64,000 nucleotides of DNA from Plectonema radiosum NIES-515 (GTDB lineage Bacteria; Cyanobacteriota; Cyanobacteriia; Cyanobacteriales; Nostocaceae): positions 50,195-114,194 of the forward strand of contig NZ_JAOWRF010000276.1 of assembly GCF_025753815.1 (NCBI RefSeq). Direction: 5' to 3'. The notes under the pieces were generated by a model. The model did not search any database. It was not told where the DNA came from and was given only the letters and a program-made list of their open reading frames with translations. How positions within the stretch are numbered: the first letter of the stretch is position 1; each line of letters starts with the position of its first letter. The translations under genes and the position numbers were made by a program. Shown here piece by piece: positions 1 through 14,200 of the stretch.

Positions 1-2240
1 GCTGGACAGTGGTATGTTACCGTTTGGTCGGATGCATTAGATGATGTCTACGAAGACACACAAGATATTAACACTAATCCGAATGACCCTAACGAACTTG
101 ACAGCAACAATTACTCAAGCAGCAATCGCATCGAAGTATTGTTACCTTCAGCACCAGATTTACAAGTAACATCAGTAAATCCAACTTCTATTGCAACAGG
201 TGGTCAACCATTTAAAGTAACTTGGAAAGTAGAAAATAAGGGTAATGTAGCTATAACTTCGGGTAGCTGGAACGATGAAGTATACATTACTGACGCTCCA
301 ACTTTGGAAGCATCAAGAGTTATATGGGACTTAGGAAGTGTTGAACGCAGTACACAGCTACAAGCATTTGGAGGAAGTTACACAGAAGAATTAGAAACAG
401 TACTTTCCCCAGGTGTTAGTGGTAAATATGTCATCGTTAAAACTAACGCTAATCCGGTTGTTAATGTCTGGGAAGGTTCCTACAGCAACAACAATACTTT
501 AAATGCAACAACGGACGTAACAAGCATACCTGCTGATTTTGTTGTCACCGATATCAAGACATTTACTCCAAATTATTCTGGCGATCGCACTACTATAGAA
601 TGGACAGTGAGAAATGATGGTGCCGCTGTTTGGTCAGGTACTAGATATTGGTACGATGAAGTATGGATTTCTAAAGATAGTACCTTTGATTCCAACAAAG
701 CTACTTGGTTAGGACTGTTTGCACAAAACCTTCCAACTGGTGGTTTAGCTACTGGTCAATCTTACACTCAAAAGCAAACTGTAACATTGCCAGCAGGAAT
801 TAAAGACAATTACCACATCCACGTTTTTGCTAACCAAAGCATTGCAGATGGTTACTATAGCGGTGGTGTACCAACTGGTGGGGGTGACAACTATTGGACG
901 GGTGTTGGTTATCAAACCCGTGCTTACGAAGTTACCTCGAACAATTATAATAAAGCTGCAATTCCAGTTATTTTCCGTGAAGCTGATTTAGCAATTAGCA
1001 ACATTACAGTTGAACCGGAACAAGCAGGTGTTAATCCTAAATCTGGGGAAACAATTACCGCAAGTTGGAAAGTCACCAACACTGGAACTCGTGATACCCG
1101 TGAAAGCGAATGGATTGACCGCGTTTATCTCTCGCTGGGAGATAATAGTTTAGATGGCAAAGATATTTTCCTTGGTGAATACAAGCATACCACTGGGTTG
1201 AAGAAAGACGAATTTTACATACGCACTCAACAGTTCGTCCTGCCAGATAATATATCGGGTAATTACAAAGTTATAATATTCACCGACTCAAACTATGCAT
1301 ATGCACCGTATGCTGGTAATGATCTGAATTTTGAATGGTGGTTAGACCGAAAATTTGCCCGTGTACCTGAATTCGATCAGGAAGATAACAACCAAGACAA
1401 TGTTTCCTTAACTATTGACCCGACAATATTACCTGATTTACAAGTTACTGCACTTAAAACCCAAGAAAGTGGAGTTGCAGGACAAAAACTCAACGTTGAA
1501 TACACTGTCACCAACGTTAGTCAAAGAACAACACCACTACGTCAAAGTGATTGGACAGATTTAGTATACCTGTCCCGCGACCAAAAACTTGATTTAGTTG
1601 CTGACCGTTATCTTGGTTATATATCCCATACAGGTGGGTTAAGTGCTTCGGTCAGCTATACCAATAAACAAACTTTTGATTTACCTATCGACCTTGATGG
1701 TTCATATTACGTCTTTGTTGTCACTGACCCACAACAAAGCAACCCGCGTGGAGTAGTATATGAAGGTAGCTTAGAAGGTAATAATAGCTTATTTAACGAC
1801 AAACCTTTAATTATCCGGCGCCCAGACCCAGTAGACTTAGAAGTAGATACTCTAACAAATACTATTACCGTCCCAAGTAATAGCAAAGTGGGAGAAACAG
1901 TTAACAATATTAAGTGGACGGTTAAGAATAACAGCTCTTATAGCATTACTGGTGAATGGAGTGATGCAGTATATATAAGGCTAGATGAGAAAGGGAATAT
2001 AAGCGATCGCTTAATTGGACGTAAAACCTTTAAAGGAAGTCTTGCGGGTAATGATGTTACCGATGGCAGTAATACTTACTCACTCGAATTAAACACAAAC
2101 GATAATATTCTCCTACCAGGTGTAACACCGGGTAACTACCGCATCATTGTTCGCACCGATGTTTACAACTCTGTCTATGAAGGTGTTAACGGTGGAGAAA
2201 CCAACAACCTAAAAGCAAGTGGAGACACTTTCAAAGTTAA
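1..2240 (+). repeat. Five CARDB-type repeats plus the tail of a sixth
   Basis: Repeating units of about 130-150 residues begin with a D-L-x-V/I motif (for example PDLQVTSV, ADLAISNI, PDLQVTAL), continue with a W-x-V-x-N core and an aromatic W-x-D-x-V-Y block, and end in V-Y-E-G-x-x-x-N-N. This is the signature of the CARDB cell-adhesion-related domain. The bases before position 139 encode the end of another unit (W-Y-V-T-V, then D-x-V-Y-E-D), so the array continues upstream. They form the left end of the visible part of the giant protein. Confidence 0.75.
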
Positions 2241-5200
2241 TGCATCAGAAATAAAACTTAATATTCCTCAAACTACAACTCTACGCAAACAGCAAGAAAG
2301 GTTGTTTGAACTTGAGATTACCGAAGTTGGTCAAACAATCCGCATTACAACTGATGGTAGTGAAGGAACAGGAAATGAAATATATATCGGTTTTGGTGAA
2401 GCACCTACAAGTACCAAATACACCAGCATCTCAAAAGGTTTAATTGGTTCTGACCAAAGTGCAATCATTTCTAACACCAGACCAGGTAAATACTATATAT
2501 TAGTACGTGGTATCGAAGGTAGTGACGAACCAATAACAATAAAAGCAGAAGTATTGTCATTTAGTGTCACCGACATTGCAACGGACAGAGGTGGTGATAG
2601 TCGTTATGTTACCACTACCATAATCGGTGCTCAATTCGATGATAAGACTTTTGTCAAACTAGTTCGTCCCGGTATTGGTGAATTTATAGCATCTAATATC
2701 AAGCTAATTGATAGCACTACAATTAAAGCAGTATTTGACCTCACCAACGCACCGCATGGATTGTACGATGTTAAGGTTAGCAAGACTACTGTTGGTAGTA
2801 CAACTCCAATTGAAGCGACTTTACCTTACCGTTATTTAGTTGAGCGTGCAATTGAGACCGACGTTACGGTAGGATTGGGTGGACCCAATATCCTTGCACC
2901 TGGAGAAACTGGTACATATCGAGTATCGGTAGAAAGTCTCACTAATATAGATACACCTTACGTCCACTTTAGTTTTGGTATTCCCGAACTTGGAGAAAAT
3001 CCAATTTTAGAAATACCTTACGTCAAATTCACTTCAAACTTACGGGGAGAACCTGATAAGAACCCCGATGGTAAACTTGACGATGTTCCTTGGGCTTCAA
3101 TTGTATCAGACGTAAACTTAAATGGACAGATTCTTGCACCTGGTTATGTGATTGACTTACCCAATGCAGGGTTTACGGGAATGAACTTCAATGTTCAAAC
3201 TTATCCCGGATTGCAAGAAATTCTCCTACAAAACCCCGAATTGTTAGAAGAATTAAGCGGTGATGATTTAGCGTTTAAATTTAATATCGTCGCAACAGCA
3301 ACAGCGATGACTCGTGCAGAGTTCGTTGCAGAACAATCACGAGAAGCACTCAAATTACGACAAGCTATCCTTAAGGATACAACTGCAACACCTGCATTAA
3401 TTAATCTTGCTGCCAATAGTGACACTTGGACAAACGCATTCCTTGCAGCATTGGAACAAACAGGATTATTGCGTCCAGATAATGGTATACTACCAATCCG
3501 AGAAAGTCAGCAAATTATCAGTTTAATAGCAACACTGTCTACAGGTTTATTAGTTGGTCCTGCTGGTAAAGAAATCAAATCAACTGGTAATCTCGTCAAC
3601 TTCTTTGAAAATGTTCGTAAATGGTATGGACATGACGCAAGCAAAATTGGTAGTAATGCAATTCCTGATTTAAAACAATTTGATAAACGACTATCAAGTA
3701 AAACACACTCGCAAGCATTTAGTATCTACGTACCGTTCAAAGAAGCAAGAGTAGAGTTACCGCAAGGTGTAGCAGTACCAGCACCTAATTTTGGCAGTGC
3801 ATTTACAACACCCAGCAGCACAAGTAACCTTGTCTCACTAACAGGACCAATTGGTTACGGTAACGATAATATTATCCCACTCGGCGCAGACTTACCCTAC
3901 ACAATCAGGTTTGAAAATGCTGCAACTACACCAACTGCTGTTGGAAAAGTCCAGCTTGTCACAAAACTTGATGATGATTTAGACGAACGTAGTTTCCAAC
4001 TTGGTGGACTTAAATTAGGAGATATCCAAGTAAATATTCCTGCTGGAAGAAGTTCGTTCCAAGGAGACTTTGATTTTACAGCAACGAAAGGATTTATATT
4101 ACGAGTCAGTGCAGGAATTGATTTACCAACTAAAACTGCATCTTGGTTACTCGAAGCAATCGACCCAGAAACTGGAAATGTAATCAAAAACCCCAACGTT
4201 GGTATTTTACTGCCGAATGATCCGAATGCAATAGGCGCTGGATTTGTCAGTTACACAATTGCACCATTAAATAATAGTAAAACCGGAATAGAGATAACCA
4301 GCACTGCCAAAGTTATCTTCAACACAACTTCCCCAATCGATACAAATCGTACTGTAAGTAAAATCGATGGTGCAGCACCAACTGGGACAATTACTGCAAC
4401 ACCACTTGGTAGTAATAATAGTGCGACAAACAATCTTCCACTCGCAACAGTTAGTGGTAGCACTGATTATAAAGTCAAGTGGAATGCGACTGATGAAAGT
4501 AATGGTTCAGGGGTTAAGCATGTAACTATATATGTTGCCGAAAATGGTGGAGACTTCAAAGTATGGAAATCTCAAACACTTCACACAGAAACAATATTTA
4601 GTGGTAAAGCAACATCTAAATATGAATTCCTTGTTCTTGCAACCGACAATGCAGGTAATAAGCAAACACCACCATTAGGAATTACTGCACCATCGGATGG
4701 GTTTAGCGTCAACTTGGGTACTATCCCAACTGTTGGACAAACTACCTTACAGCAAATATTACCACCAGAAGCGCCTGCACAACAAATCTCGACAAATCAA
4801 TTATTTATTCAAGCGAAATCTGAAAATAATACTCCAGCTACTTTACCAACAATAAATAAACCTGAATTTGAACAAGTCCTGCGACCATTTAGTGCAAGTG
4901 CATTTGCAATTAATATTCCAACAAGTAATGCTTCGATTGGTGCAATGGCGATCGCACTCCTACCGGATGGTACAGTACTTGCTAGTGGTGGTGCCAATCG
5001 GGGTTCTATATACCGCTTCAATTCAATAGGTGGAACTGCTGCAACACCACTTGCAACATTACCACATCCCGTTTACGATATGGCAGTTGATCGTAATGGT
5101 ACATTATGGGCAACTACAGGTGGTGGTCCTTTACTACAACTCGATTCACAAACTGGCAAAATAATCAAGTCTTATGGTGAAAGTATTACTCAAGCACTGG

Positions 5201-8200
5201 CAATTAATTCAGCGAGTGGGTTAATTTACGTTTCTTCGGGTAATGGGATTGAGATATTTGACCCTGTAAAAGAAACATTCAAGCATTATAGTGACTTGCG
5301 TGTTGATAGTTTAGTGTTCGATAGTAAAGGTAATTTATGGGGTACATCGTGGCCTGATAGAGGACTGGTTGTCAAGTTTGACAACAAAGGTAACGCACAA
5401 CGAATGCTATCGTTATCAGAACCAGTAGATTCCTTAGCATTTGGTCAGACTAATAGTCAATTAGCAGGATTAGCGTTTGTTTCTACGAATAAAGGTGATG
5501 TATTAATGGTAGATTTAGCTACCATGCAATACGTTAAAGTTGCAACCGGGAAAACAGGCGCCACTTGGGGTGAGAATATAGAAACAACACCTGATGGTCG
5601 AGTACTAATTAGCCATTCGAGTCAAATCGATGTTCTCAGTCCAATTGTTGCACCAAAAGTTGCTGCAACCAATCCTGTTAAAGATGCGATTATTGCTTTA
5701 CCGCTAAATACTATCAACGTCACGTTTGATTCAGATATGTTTGCGGGTGTAAGTAGTGACCTCGCATCGGTACTCAACCCAAATAATTATCAGTTAGTTG
5801 ATGCCAACAGTAATATTATTAATCCTGTATCTGTACAATATGACGCAGCGAGAAAATCAGCATTACTTGGATTTAATAGCTTTGATGCAGGTAACTATGA
5901 ATTTAAGGTACTGCGTAATATCAAGAGTACGGCAGGTGCTGAATTAGAAACTGCATATAGTGAGAGATTTACAACTATTTCTAACTTTAGCAACTTAGTT
6001 GATTTTAACTTTAGTAATGCTAGGAGCGTTCGTGGAGCGACTCCGGAGGAGTATCGCTCTACAAATACAGTATCTTATGATGTCACAATTACGAGTAAAG
6101 CTGACCAAGACTTGTTGCTACCTGTAATGTTGCTGTTAGATCCAAGTGCAACATTCACTGGAACACCACTTGGTGCAGTTGGAAAAGCAAATAATGGTGC
6201 GTATCTGCTTGATTTAAAGGATAGTTTACCCGACGGTCGTCTCAAACCGGGTCAATCAACTACAACTCGTACCATTACTGTTAATAATCCGGATGCATTG
6301 AGGGTTGAATTTATACCCGACATCTATGCAATGCCATATCCCAATATTGCTCCGGTAATTACTTCAAATGCGGTGACAACTGCTATTGTTGGACAAAATT
6401 ATAATTATCAAGTTGCTGCGAATGACCCAGATGGTAGTGTGTTGGGATACTTGCTGTACGATGCACCAACTGGAATGCAGGTTGATAATAATGGGTTGAT
6501 TAGTTGGACTCCTGTTGCAGGTAGTGCAAATCAAAACGATGTGGTTCTATATACTTACGATTTGCGTGGTGGTTATACAACGCAGTCGTTTACTATCAAT
6601 GTTTTAGGGGCAAATAATAAACCTGTATTTAATACTCCTGCGGTTAGCGGTGGCACAATTACTACTAATAGTAATAGTGGAACAACAACCACTTCCCCTA
6701 CAATAATTCGTGGTGCTGAAGGTAAAACTCTACAAATTAAAGTTGGCGCCACAGATAGTGATAAAGATAAACTGACGTATTGGGCAGTGAATCTACCTGG
6801 TGGTTCAGTATTCGACCCAACCACAGGTATCCTTACATGGACACCTAATTATGAACAAGCTGGAACCTATGAAAATGTTCAGTTTGTTGTTAACGATGGC
6901 AAGGAAAGGGTAACACAAACTGTAAATATTCTGGTTGCACCAACCAATCAGACACCAACACTGGTACGTCCTGTTGATAAGATTGTCCGTGAAGGTGATT
7001 ATGTCCGCATTCAATTAAAAGCAACCGACGCAGATAATACAGCATTAACTTACTTCAGCAATTTACTTCCAGGTGGTGCCACTCTCGACCCAGTAACAGG
7101 TGTGTTTGAATGGACACCTGCATACTTCCAAGCTGGTGAGTTTGAAATACCTTTCAATGTTACTGATGGTGAGTCGATTACAACGCAAAGCACCAAAATT
7201 ACTGTATTGAATGTTAACGCTGCACCTCTATTTGAAGGATTAACCAAATGGGAAGCGCAAGAGGGTGAAAGTATTAGATTCCGTGCATTTGCCTTTGACC
7301 CAGATAACCCAGGATTTGTACCACAAGACCGTAACAGTAAGGGTGAATTAACGATCCTTGAAGGTAGTGACCCAACTGTTACTTATACCGTGTCAGGTTT
7401 ACCAACGGGTGCGTCCTTCGATGTTGACACCGCAATGTTTACCTGGACACCTGGTTACACGAGTGCAGGTACATATAATGTCACCTTTACTGCTACTGAT
7501 GATGGTAATGGTACTGGGGTAAGTAAGGTGACATCGATTATTGTACCTATCACCATTCGTAATACGAATCGGGCGCCATTATTTGATAATGTTGCGATTG
7601 CAAGTGGTGGTAGTAATACAACCAAAACCATCACTACCTTCAATCCAGATGGTACACCTGTTGTTGATAAAACAGCATTTACCAATGTTGATGTTAATAG
7701 GGGTGAGGTTAAGGAAATAACCTTCAAAGTTAGCGACCTTGAAAGCGATGCACTCTCGTTAAACCTTGAACTCGAACGCAATGCGGGTGATGGTATACCC
7801 AGCTTTATTAAACCATTGCGTAACAACAATGATGGTACATGGACGTTGCGTGTAGAACCAGGTTTGGATGCATTTGGTAACAACTACTCGTTTAGACTGG
7901 TTGCAACCGAAGTTCGTAGTGATGGAACAACTGCACTCAACAGCATATTACCATTCAACGTTAATATTATCGCCCCAAATAGCGCACCGAAAATTGGGTA
8001 TATAGGAAATAAAGTTGCAGTCCTTGGTGAGACTTTAGATTTTATCATCAACACTAGCGATGCCTACGGCGGGCTTCGCCAACGCGACCAAGATGCACTT
8101 ACCTACTCGTTTACAGGATTACCCGAAGGTGTTACAAATCTTATTCCTACCACTGCATACGGTCAAGCACGATTTACTTGGACACCAACTCAAAATGATG

Positions 8201-11200
8201 TTGGTAAGATATTACCTGTTACTATTACCGTCAGAGATAGTGGTAACGCTGGTAAAGGTGATGTTCTAAGCGATACGCAAACAGTTAACATAGTTGTTCG
8301 TAACAGTAACACTGCACCTGTATGGTCAACAATCAACCCACAGACAGTTAATGAAAACAGCACTCTCAATTTACAACTTGCTGCTACAGACAGTGACGGG
8401 GATAAACTAACCTACGATGCGCGTAATTTACCTGTTGGTGCAGTCTTTAATCGAGAAACTGGGTTATTAACCTGGACTCCTGACTATTCTCAAGCTGGAA
8501 CTTACAACATTTCTATAATTGCATCTGATGGTAATAAGTCAGCAACACGACCACTCACCATCACGATTAATAACACCAACCAAGTGCCTATATTTACACC
8601 GCTTGGTGTTCAGTATGGTCAAGAGAACGACCGGGTAACGTTCAAGTTGGTTGCGGACGATGCAGACGGTGCCACTGTTGAATATACTGCTGTTGGTACA
8701 TTACCGCAAGGGGCAATTTTAGATAGCCGCACGGGTGAATTTACTTGGAAACCTAATTATGAACAAGCTGGGGAACATGTCCTTAAGTTCCAAGCTAAAG
8801 ACCCAGGTGGTGCAATAACAACACTTGATGTTGTTGTGAGTATTGCCAATGTAAATCGGGCACCCAAACTTATAGTATCTGATAGAGCGATCGCATTGGG
8901 TGGTAAGTTGGAATTCAAACTTGCCTTTTGTGACCTCGATGCTAATACTACCCTTAAATACAGTGCAATCAATTTACCAGATGGCACCACACTTGATACT
9001 GCAACTGGACAATTTAGCTGGCAACCTAACCCAGGACAAGTTGGTAATTATACTGTCACATTTAAGGTATCAGATGGCGATTTAACTGCAACTGAAACTG
9101 CTTTAATTAAAGTAGCATTGGTGTCTGTTCCTCCGACTGTCACGTTAGATTTAACACCCAGTTTCCCCGCTGTACCTGGACAAAAAGTTATAGTCCAAAC
9201 GCAAGCAGCAGGACTAGCGGCAATTACCTCACTAACAGCTAGAGTTGCTGGTGTTGAAGTACCAATTGACACATTTGGTAGATTTGAGTTTACACCTACT
9301 GCACCAGGAATAGTTGTTGTAGAAGCGATCGCTGTTGATGCTTCGGGTCTCTCTTCTCGCACTAGCAAGGTTGTTAAAATACGCGATGTCAATGATGATG
9401 CTGCACCAGTTGTATCGTTTGCCGCTGGTTTTGATGGTAGCAAGGTAATAAGTGCAACTAATATTACTGGGGTGATTGCTGATACGAACCTGGATGAGTG
9501 GGTGCTACAAGTAGCTGACTTTGGTAGTAGTGAGTTTACAACAATTGCACGCGGTACTCAATCTCTCAACGGGGTATTGTCTCAATTTGACCCTGGTAAA
9601 TATGAGAATGGTTTCTATCAATTACGTTTGAGTGCAACTGATATTAGTGGACGCACCAGCACTACCCAATCGGTACTTGAAGTATCAAGTGCATCGAAAA
9701 ATGCATATGTACGTAAGGAAACCGACCTGACGACGACGATTGGTGGTGTGACTCTCAATTTGGTACGCAGTTACAATTCGCTACTCAGTGATGAAGCTGG
9801 TACGTTCGGCAATGGTTGGAGTTTGGCAAACATTGATGCTGATATCCAAACTAATGTACCACTAACTGGTAGGGAAGAACTTGGTGTATACAATCCGTTC
9901 CGTGCTGCTACGCGATTGTACCTGACTGCACCAAATGGGGAACGGGTTGGATTTACGTTTGCTCCCACTAAAACAACTATCCCTGGTGCTACATACTACA
10001 ACCCAGCATGGGTTGCTGATAGTGGTGTTAGCTATACCCTGGAGTCGGTTGATAGCAAGCTAATTCAGTCTGGTAGTAGTTTCTACGATATGAAAACTGG
10101 GTTTGCTTACAACAATCCTGCAAGTGGTAGATTTGATGGGTACGAGTATAAATTAACTGCGAGCGATGGTAATGTTTACTATCTCAGTACTGGCAAAGGT
10201 GTGATTGAGCAGGTTGCTACAAATGGTACTTCGTTAGTTTACAGCGATAGTGGGATTACTAGCTCGACTGGTGAGACAATTCGGTTTGTGAAGGATACTA
10301 CTGGTAGGTTGCAGGAAATTACTGCACCCGATGGTAGTTTGGTTCGGTACAGCTATGAGGGTGATAATTTAGTTGCTTCACGCAATCTCTCTACGGGAAG
10401 TGTTAGCCGCTACGGTTATTCTACCCCCCCCCTCCCTCTCTCCCCCTCCCCCACTCCTCTTCTGACCTTAGCAAGTGGTAATCCTGGTACTCCGGGTAGT
10501 GCGATCGCTTATGGTGCTACACCGCAAGTATCTACCGTGAAGGGTGATTTGGGTGGTGCGGTGCAGTGGAATGGTCAGTCAATGAGTGGAGTTGGTAATG
10601 AGCGATACACGTTTAGTTTGAGAGATAGCGAATTAAGCTCGACTGCGACGGGTATTGTTCTAGTTGGTGTGGATATTACTGGGGGTGGTGTGTCTAAATC
10701 GGGGTTGACACCAGTAGCTAGTAATGGTGGTTATGTGCTGTATGCTATTGATAAGGCAGGGTTGAATCAAATTGAAGTTGTGGGGAATGGCGCGTATAAT
10801 CTGCAACTTTCAATTGCTGGGGATGTTAACCGCGATGGGACTGTGGATGGTGTTGATAGTGGGTTGTTGGGGAATGCGATCGCACTCGGTAGTTATAATC
10901 AAGCTTATGATTTCAACCGTGATGGTGTATTAAATGCGGCTGATGTGCAGATTCTGGGTAGTAATTACGGCTTTAGTGCAAATCGGGCGCCTGTTGTTAA
11001 ACCAACTAACGTACTAACCCATGTTGATTTGGATGCAACGGTTGCGTTGAATAAGTTAGCTACCGACCCAGAAGGGGATGCGGTATTCTTCCGGATTATT
11101 AATGCTGAAAATGGTAGTGCGAAATTTACGGCAGATGGGAAGTCGGTGTTGTTTACCCCAAATGATGATTATTTTGGTGCTGCCAGTTTCAGCTTGGTAG

Positions 11201-14200
11201 CTGATGATGGGTATAGTACGTCTGCACCATTTAAGGTGGATGTTAATGTTAGTAATGCAGCGCTGATTAATCTCGACTTTGTGAAGCGCGGTTTGCGTTT
11301 GGATAAGGGTGAAAGTACTGAGTTGGTGGTAATTGGGGATTTTGCTGACCAAGATAATGTACTGCTGCCTTATTCGTACTTGCAGTTCAATCAGGATAAG
11401 TCTGCGGTAGCGACTGTTTCAAATCTGGGTATAGTGACGGGTTTATCTGATGGTGTATCTGTACTAAGAGCTTCTCGCAATGGTATCTCTGCTGTTACTG
11501 CCATCAGGGTGGGTGATTTACAGCCGACTAATCAAACTGAGTTGAATGTTGCTCTAGCTGAACAAGAAGGTCTAGACTTGTACCCTGAAGCTGTCATGCT
11601 AACTATTGGTGCAACAAGACAATTATTAGTTAGTTTATACGGAGTAGAGGAATCACCAGACCTGAAATTTCAAGAAGCTGGCACTCGCTACTATGTCAGC
11701 AATCCTGGGATTTTGCAGATAGGTAAAGATGGGCTAATTACCGCTTTAAATGAAGGTATTACCAACGTAACAGTAATTTACGGTGCAGAGTCAGCAATAG
11801 TACCCGTGCGTGTAGAAACACCTCATCTGGGCGAGACTAAACTCGGCATAAATGGCGGAGTTATTCAATTTGGTGATGGTGCAAACCGTTCACTGCTAAT
11901 GTTATCTCAAGGCGCATTGCTCGAAGATACAAACGTTAACTTTACACTCTTAGATCAAAAAGAAGATTTATCACTACCAGTTCCTGGTGGGTTTGAGTTT
12001 GTTGGTGGCTTTAACTTAGATATTGGTGACAATAATCTTTTAATCCCAGCACAGGTTGCTATTCCTGCACCAGCCAATTTACCTGTTGGTACTGAAGTTT
12101 ACTTGATGCGTTTTGGTTCAATGCCTGATGCTACAGGAACTTGGCAGCCTATGTGGATATTGGAAGAATCGGCTAAAGTCACCGCAGATGGGATGATTCG
12201 CACCCAATCACCTCCATATCCAGGTGTAACCAAACCTGGTGAATATGCAGCTTTTTACTCAGGAGTTGCTGGTAGCGGTAGCCTAGTCAAAGGGAAAGTA
12301 AGCCTTGAATACAAATTTCCGCCAGCCTTCTATGGGATTTTAATTCCACCACCATTACCCGATATTAATGTTGGAGAAATTGGATTTGGTATCGCTTTAG
12401 CAACATTCCCCAATAGCAAAAATAAAATAATCAAAGAACTTGGTGAGGTACTTCAAATATTAAAAGCGCCTCTGGAAACAGTTGCAAAAATCACAGAAAT
12501 TGTAGAAAAAGCACAAACTCTTGCAGAAGTTGGGGCTGCTTTATCACAAGGACATATTGATGCAGAAGTTTTGAAAAAAGTTACTCAAGTACTAAAACCT
12601 TATAGTGCTTTTGGACAATTACTAAATCCAGATTTGTTTGTCTCTATCCCAGCATTTAAGGTTTCTTACGATATTTCATCAATTAATATCGTGCAAGTTC
12701 CTACAGTTGGACTACCTGTAATAACTTCTGCCAAAGTACAACTCAATCCAGATGGGATAGCCACCTTTGAAACCAGGTTAAACATAAGCGCACCAACGAC
12801 AACAGACCCATCTACACCGCCAGTTTTACAAAAAGCAGAACTGAAGTTTGAGAATAATGAGCCAGTAGTAATTCTCACAGGCAGTAACTTCATAATTTCT
12901 GACGCCACCGCTAATAATTCCAACACTAGATTTGAAGATTTGGTTGTTAATTTCCGTGTTGGCAACGCAACTTATCAAGGCACAGTTTTGTCTGGACAAG
13001 ACTTGGGTAACAATCAATTTGAAATTAAAGTCAAACCCTCAAACAAAGCTGCTTTAGGAAGCGCCCAAATTTCAATCACTCGACCTCAGCAAGAACGCTT
13101 TGGTACTGAACAGACAAGTTATCAAACGATTAATTACGACAGTAATTCTATTCGATTCTCAGCTAATAATGGTTATGTTTTAGCAGCCCAACCTTGGAGT
13201 GATAGGGTAGCTGTTTTACAAGGAACAAACCCAGAAGCAGTAGTTGAAGCGACAAGCAGCAAAGATTTATTGGTAGCGCGTATTCCTGTAGGTGCTTCGG
13301 GGGTGGCAGATAGACCACGAGATATTGCTTTTACCGCAGACGGTGCTCGTGCTTACGTAACTTTAGAAAATTCTGGTCGCATTGCACTGATTGACCCATT
13401 GTTCTTGCAACCAATAGATACAAACCCAGACACTGAAGAAATTGACACTATCAATTTACCAACTGCTGCTTCACCGCGCGCAATTGTGATTGACAAGCAA
13501 GACCAATACGCTTACATTGCTGATGGACGACTGGGACTAATATATGTATTAGATATTAATCCAACCTCAAAGACTTACCATCAAGTAATTCAAAACATCC
13601 AAATTAACAATGCACCTCGTGGATTACGCGAACTAGCAATTAACAGTGATGGTCGTAAGTTGTTTGCAACGGTACCTGCGTTTGGTACAGAAAAAAGTAA
13701 GATTGTGGTCGTTAATATAGACCCCAAAGATAAACCTGAATCTAACCAAAATAATCTTCGTCGATGGCACGAACAATTTGCCACAATTGATGCTGACAGA
13801 GGAGTAGAGGGGTTAGCAGCTACATCTGACCCGCATTTTATGACCTTCACCAATCGTAAAAATGATGGTACGGGTTACGGAGTTTTGGAAATAACAAATG
13901 ATGAAGCCTCAATTTTCTTTGCTGCTACTACGCGCTACGCTAAATTAAATCTTGGTAGCATTCATGACTATTTTGATGTTAATGAAGGTGTGGCAGTTAC
14001 TATAACCAAAGACAAAAAATACGGGTTTGTAGCTGGTTTTAATGGCAGTAACTTTGGTTACGGTATTGAAAGTATTGATGGAGTCCAAGCAGGTAGCAAT
14101 ATTGGCATTATTAAAGACCCACTCAGCGATAATCCATTATTGTTTGCCGCTACACGACCCATTCCTCTGGGGTTAACTAGCGATTTAGCGCTTTCCAATG

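Noticed and set aside
9697..10422. Polymorphic RHS toxin
   Set aside because: The block is too short for a full RHS shell and is followed by further structural domains, not by a toxin tip.
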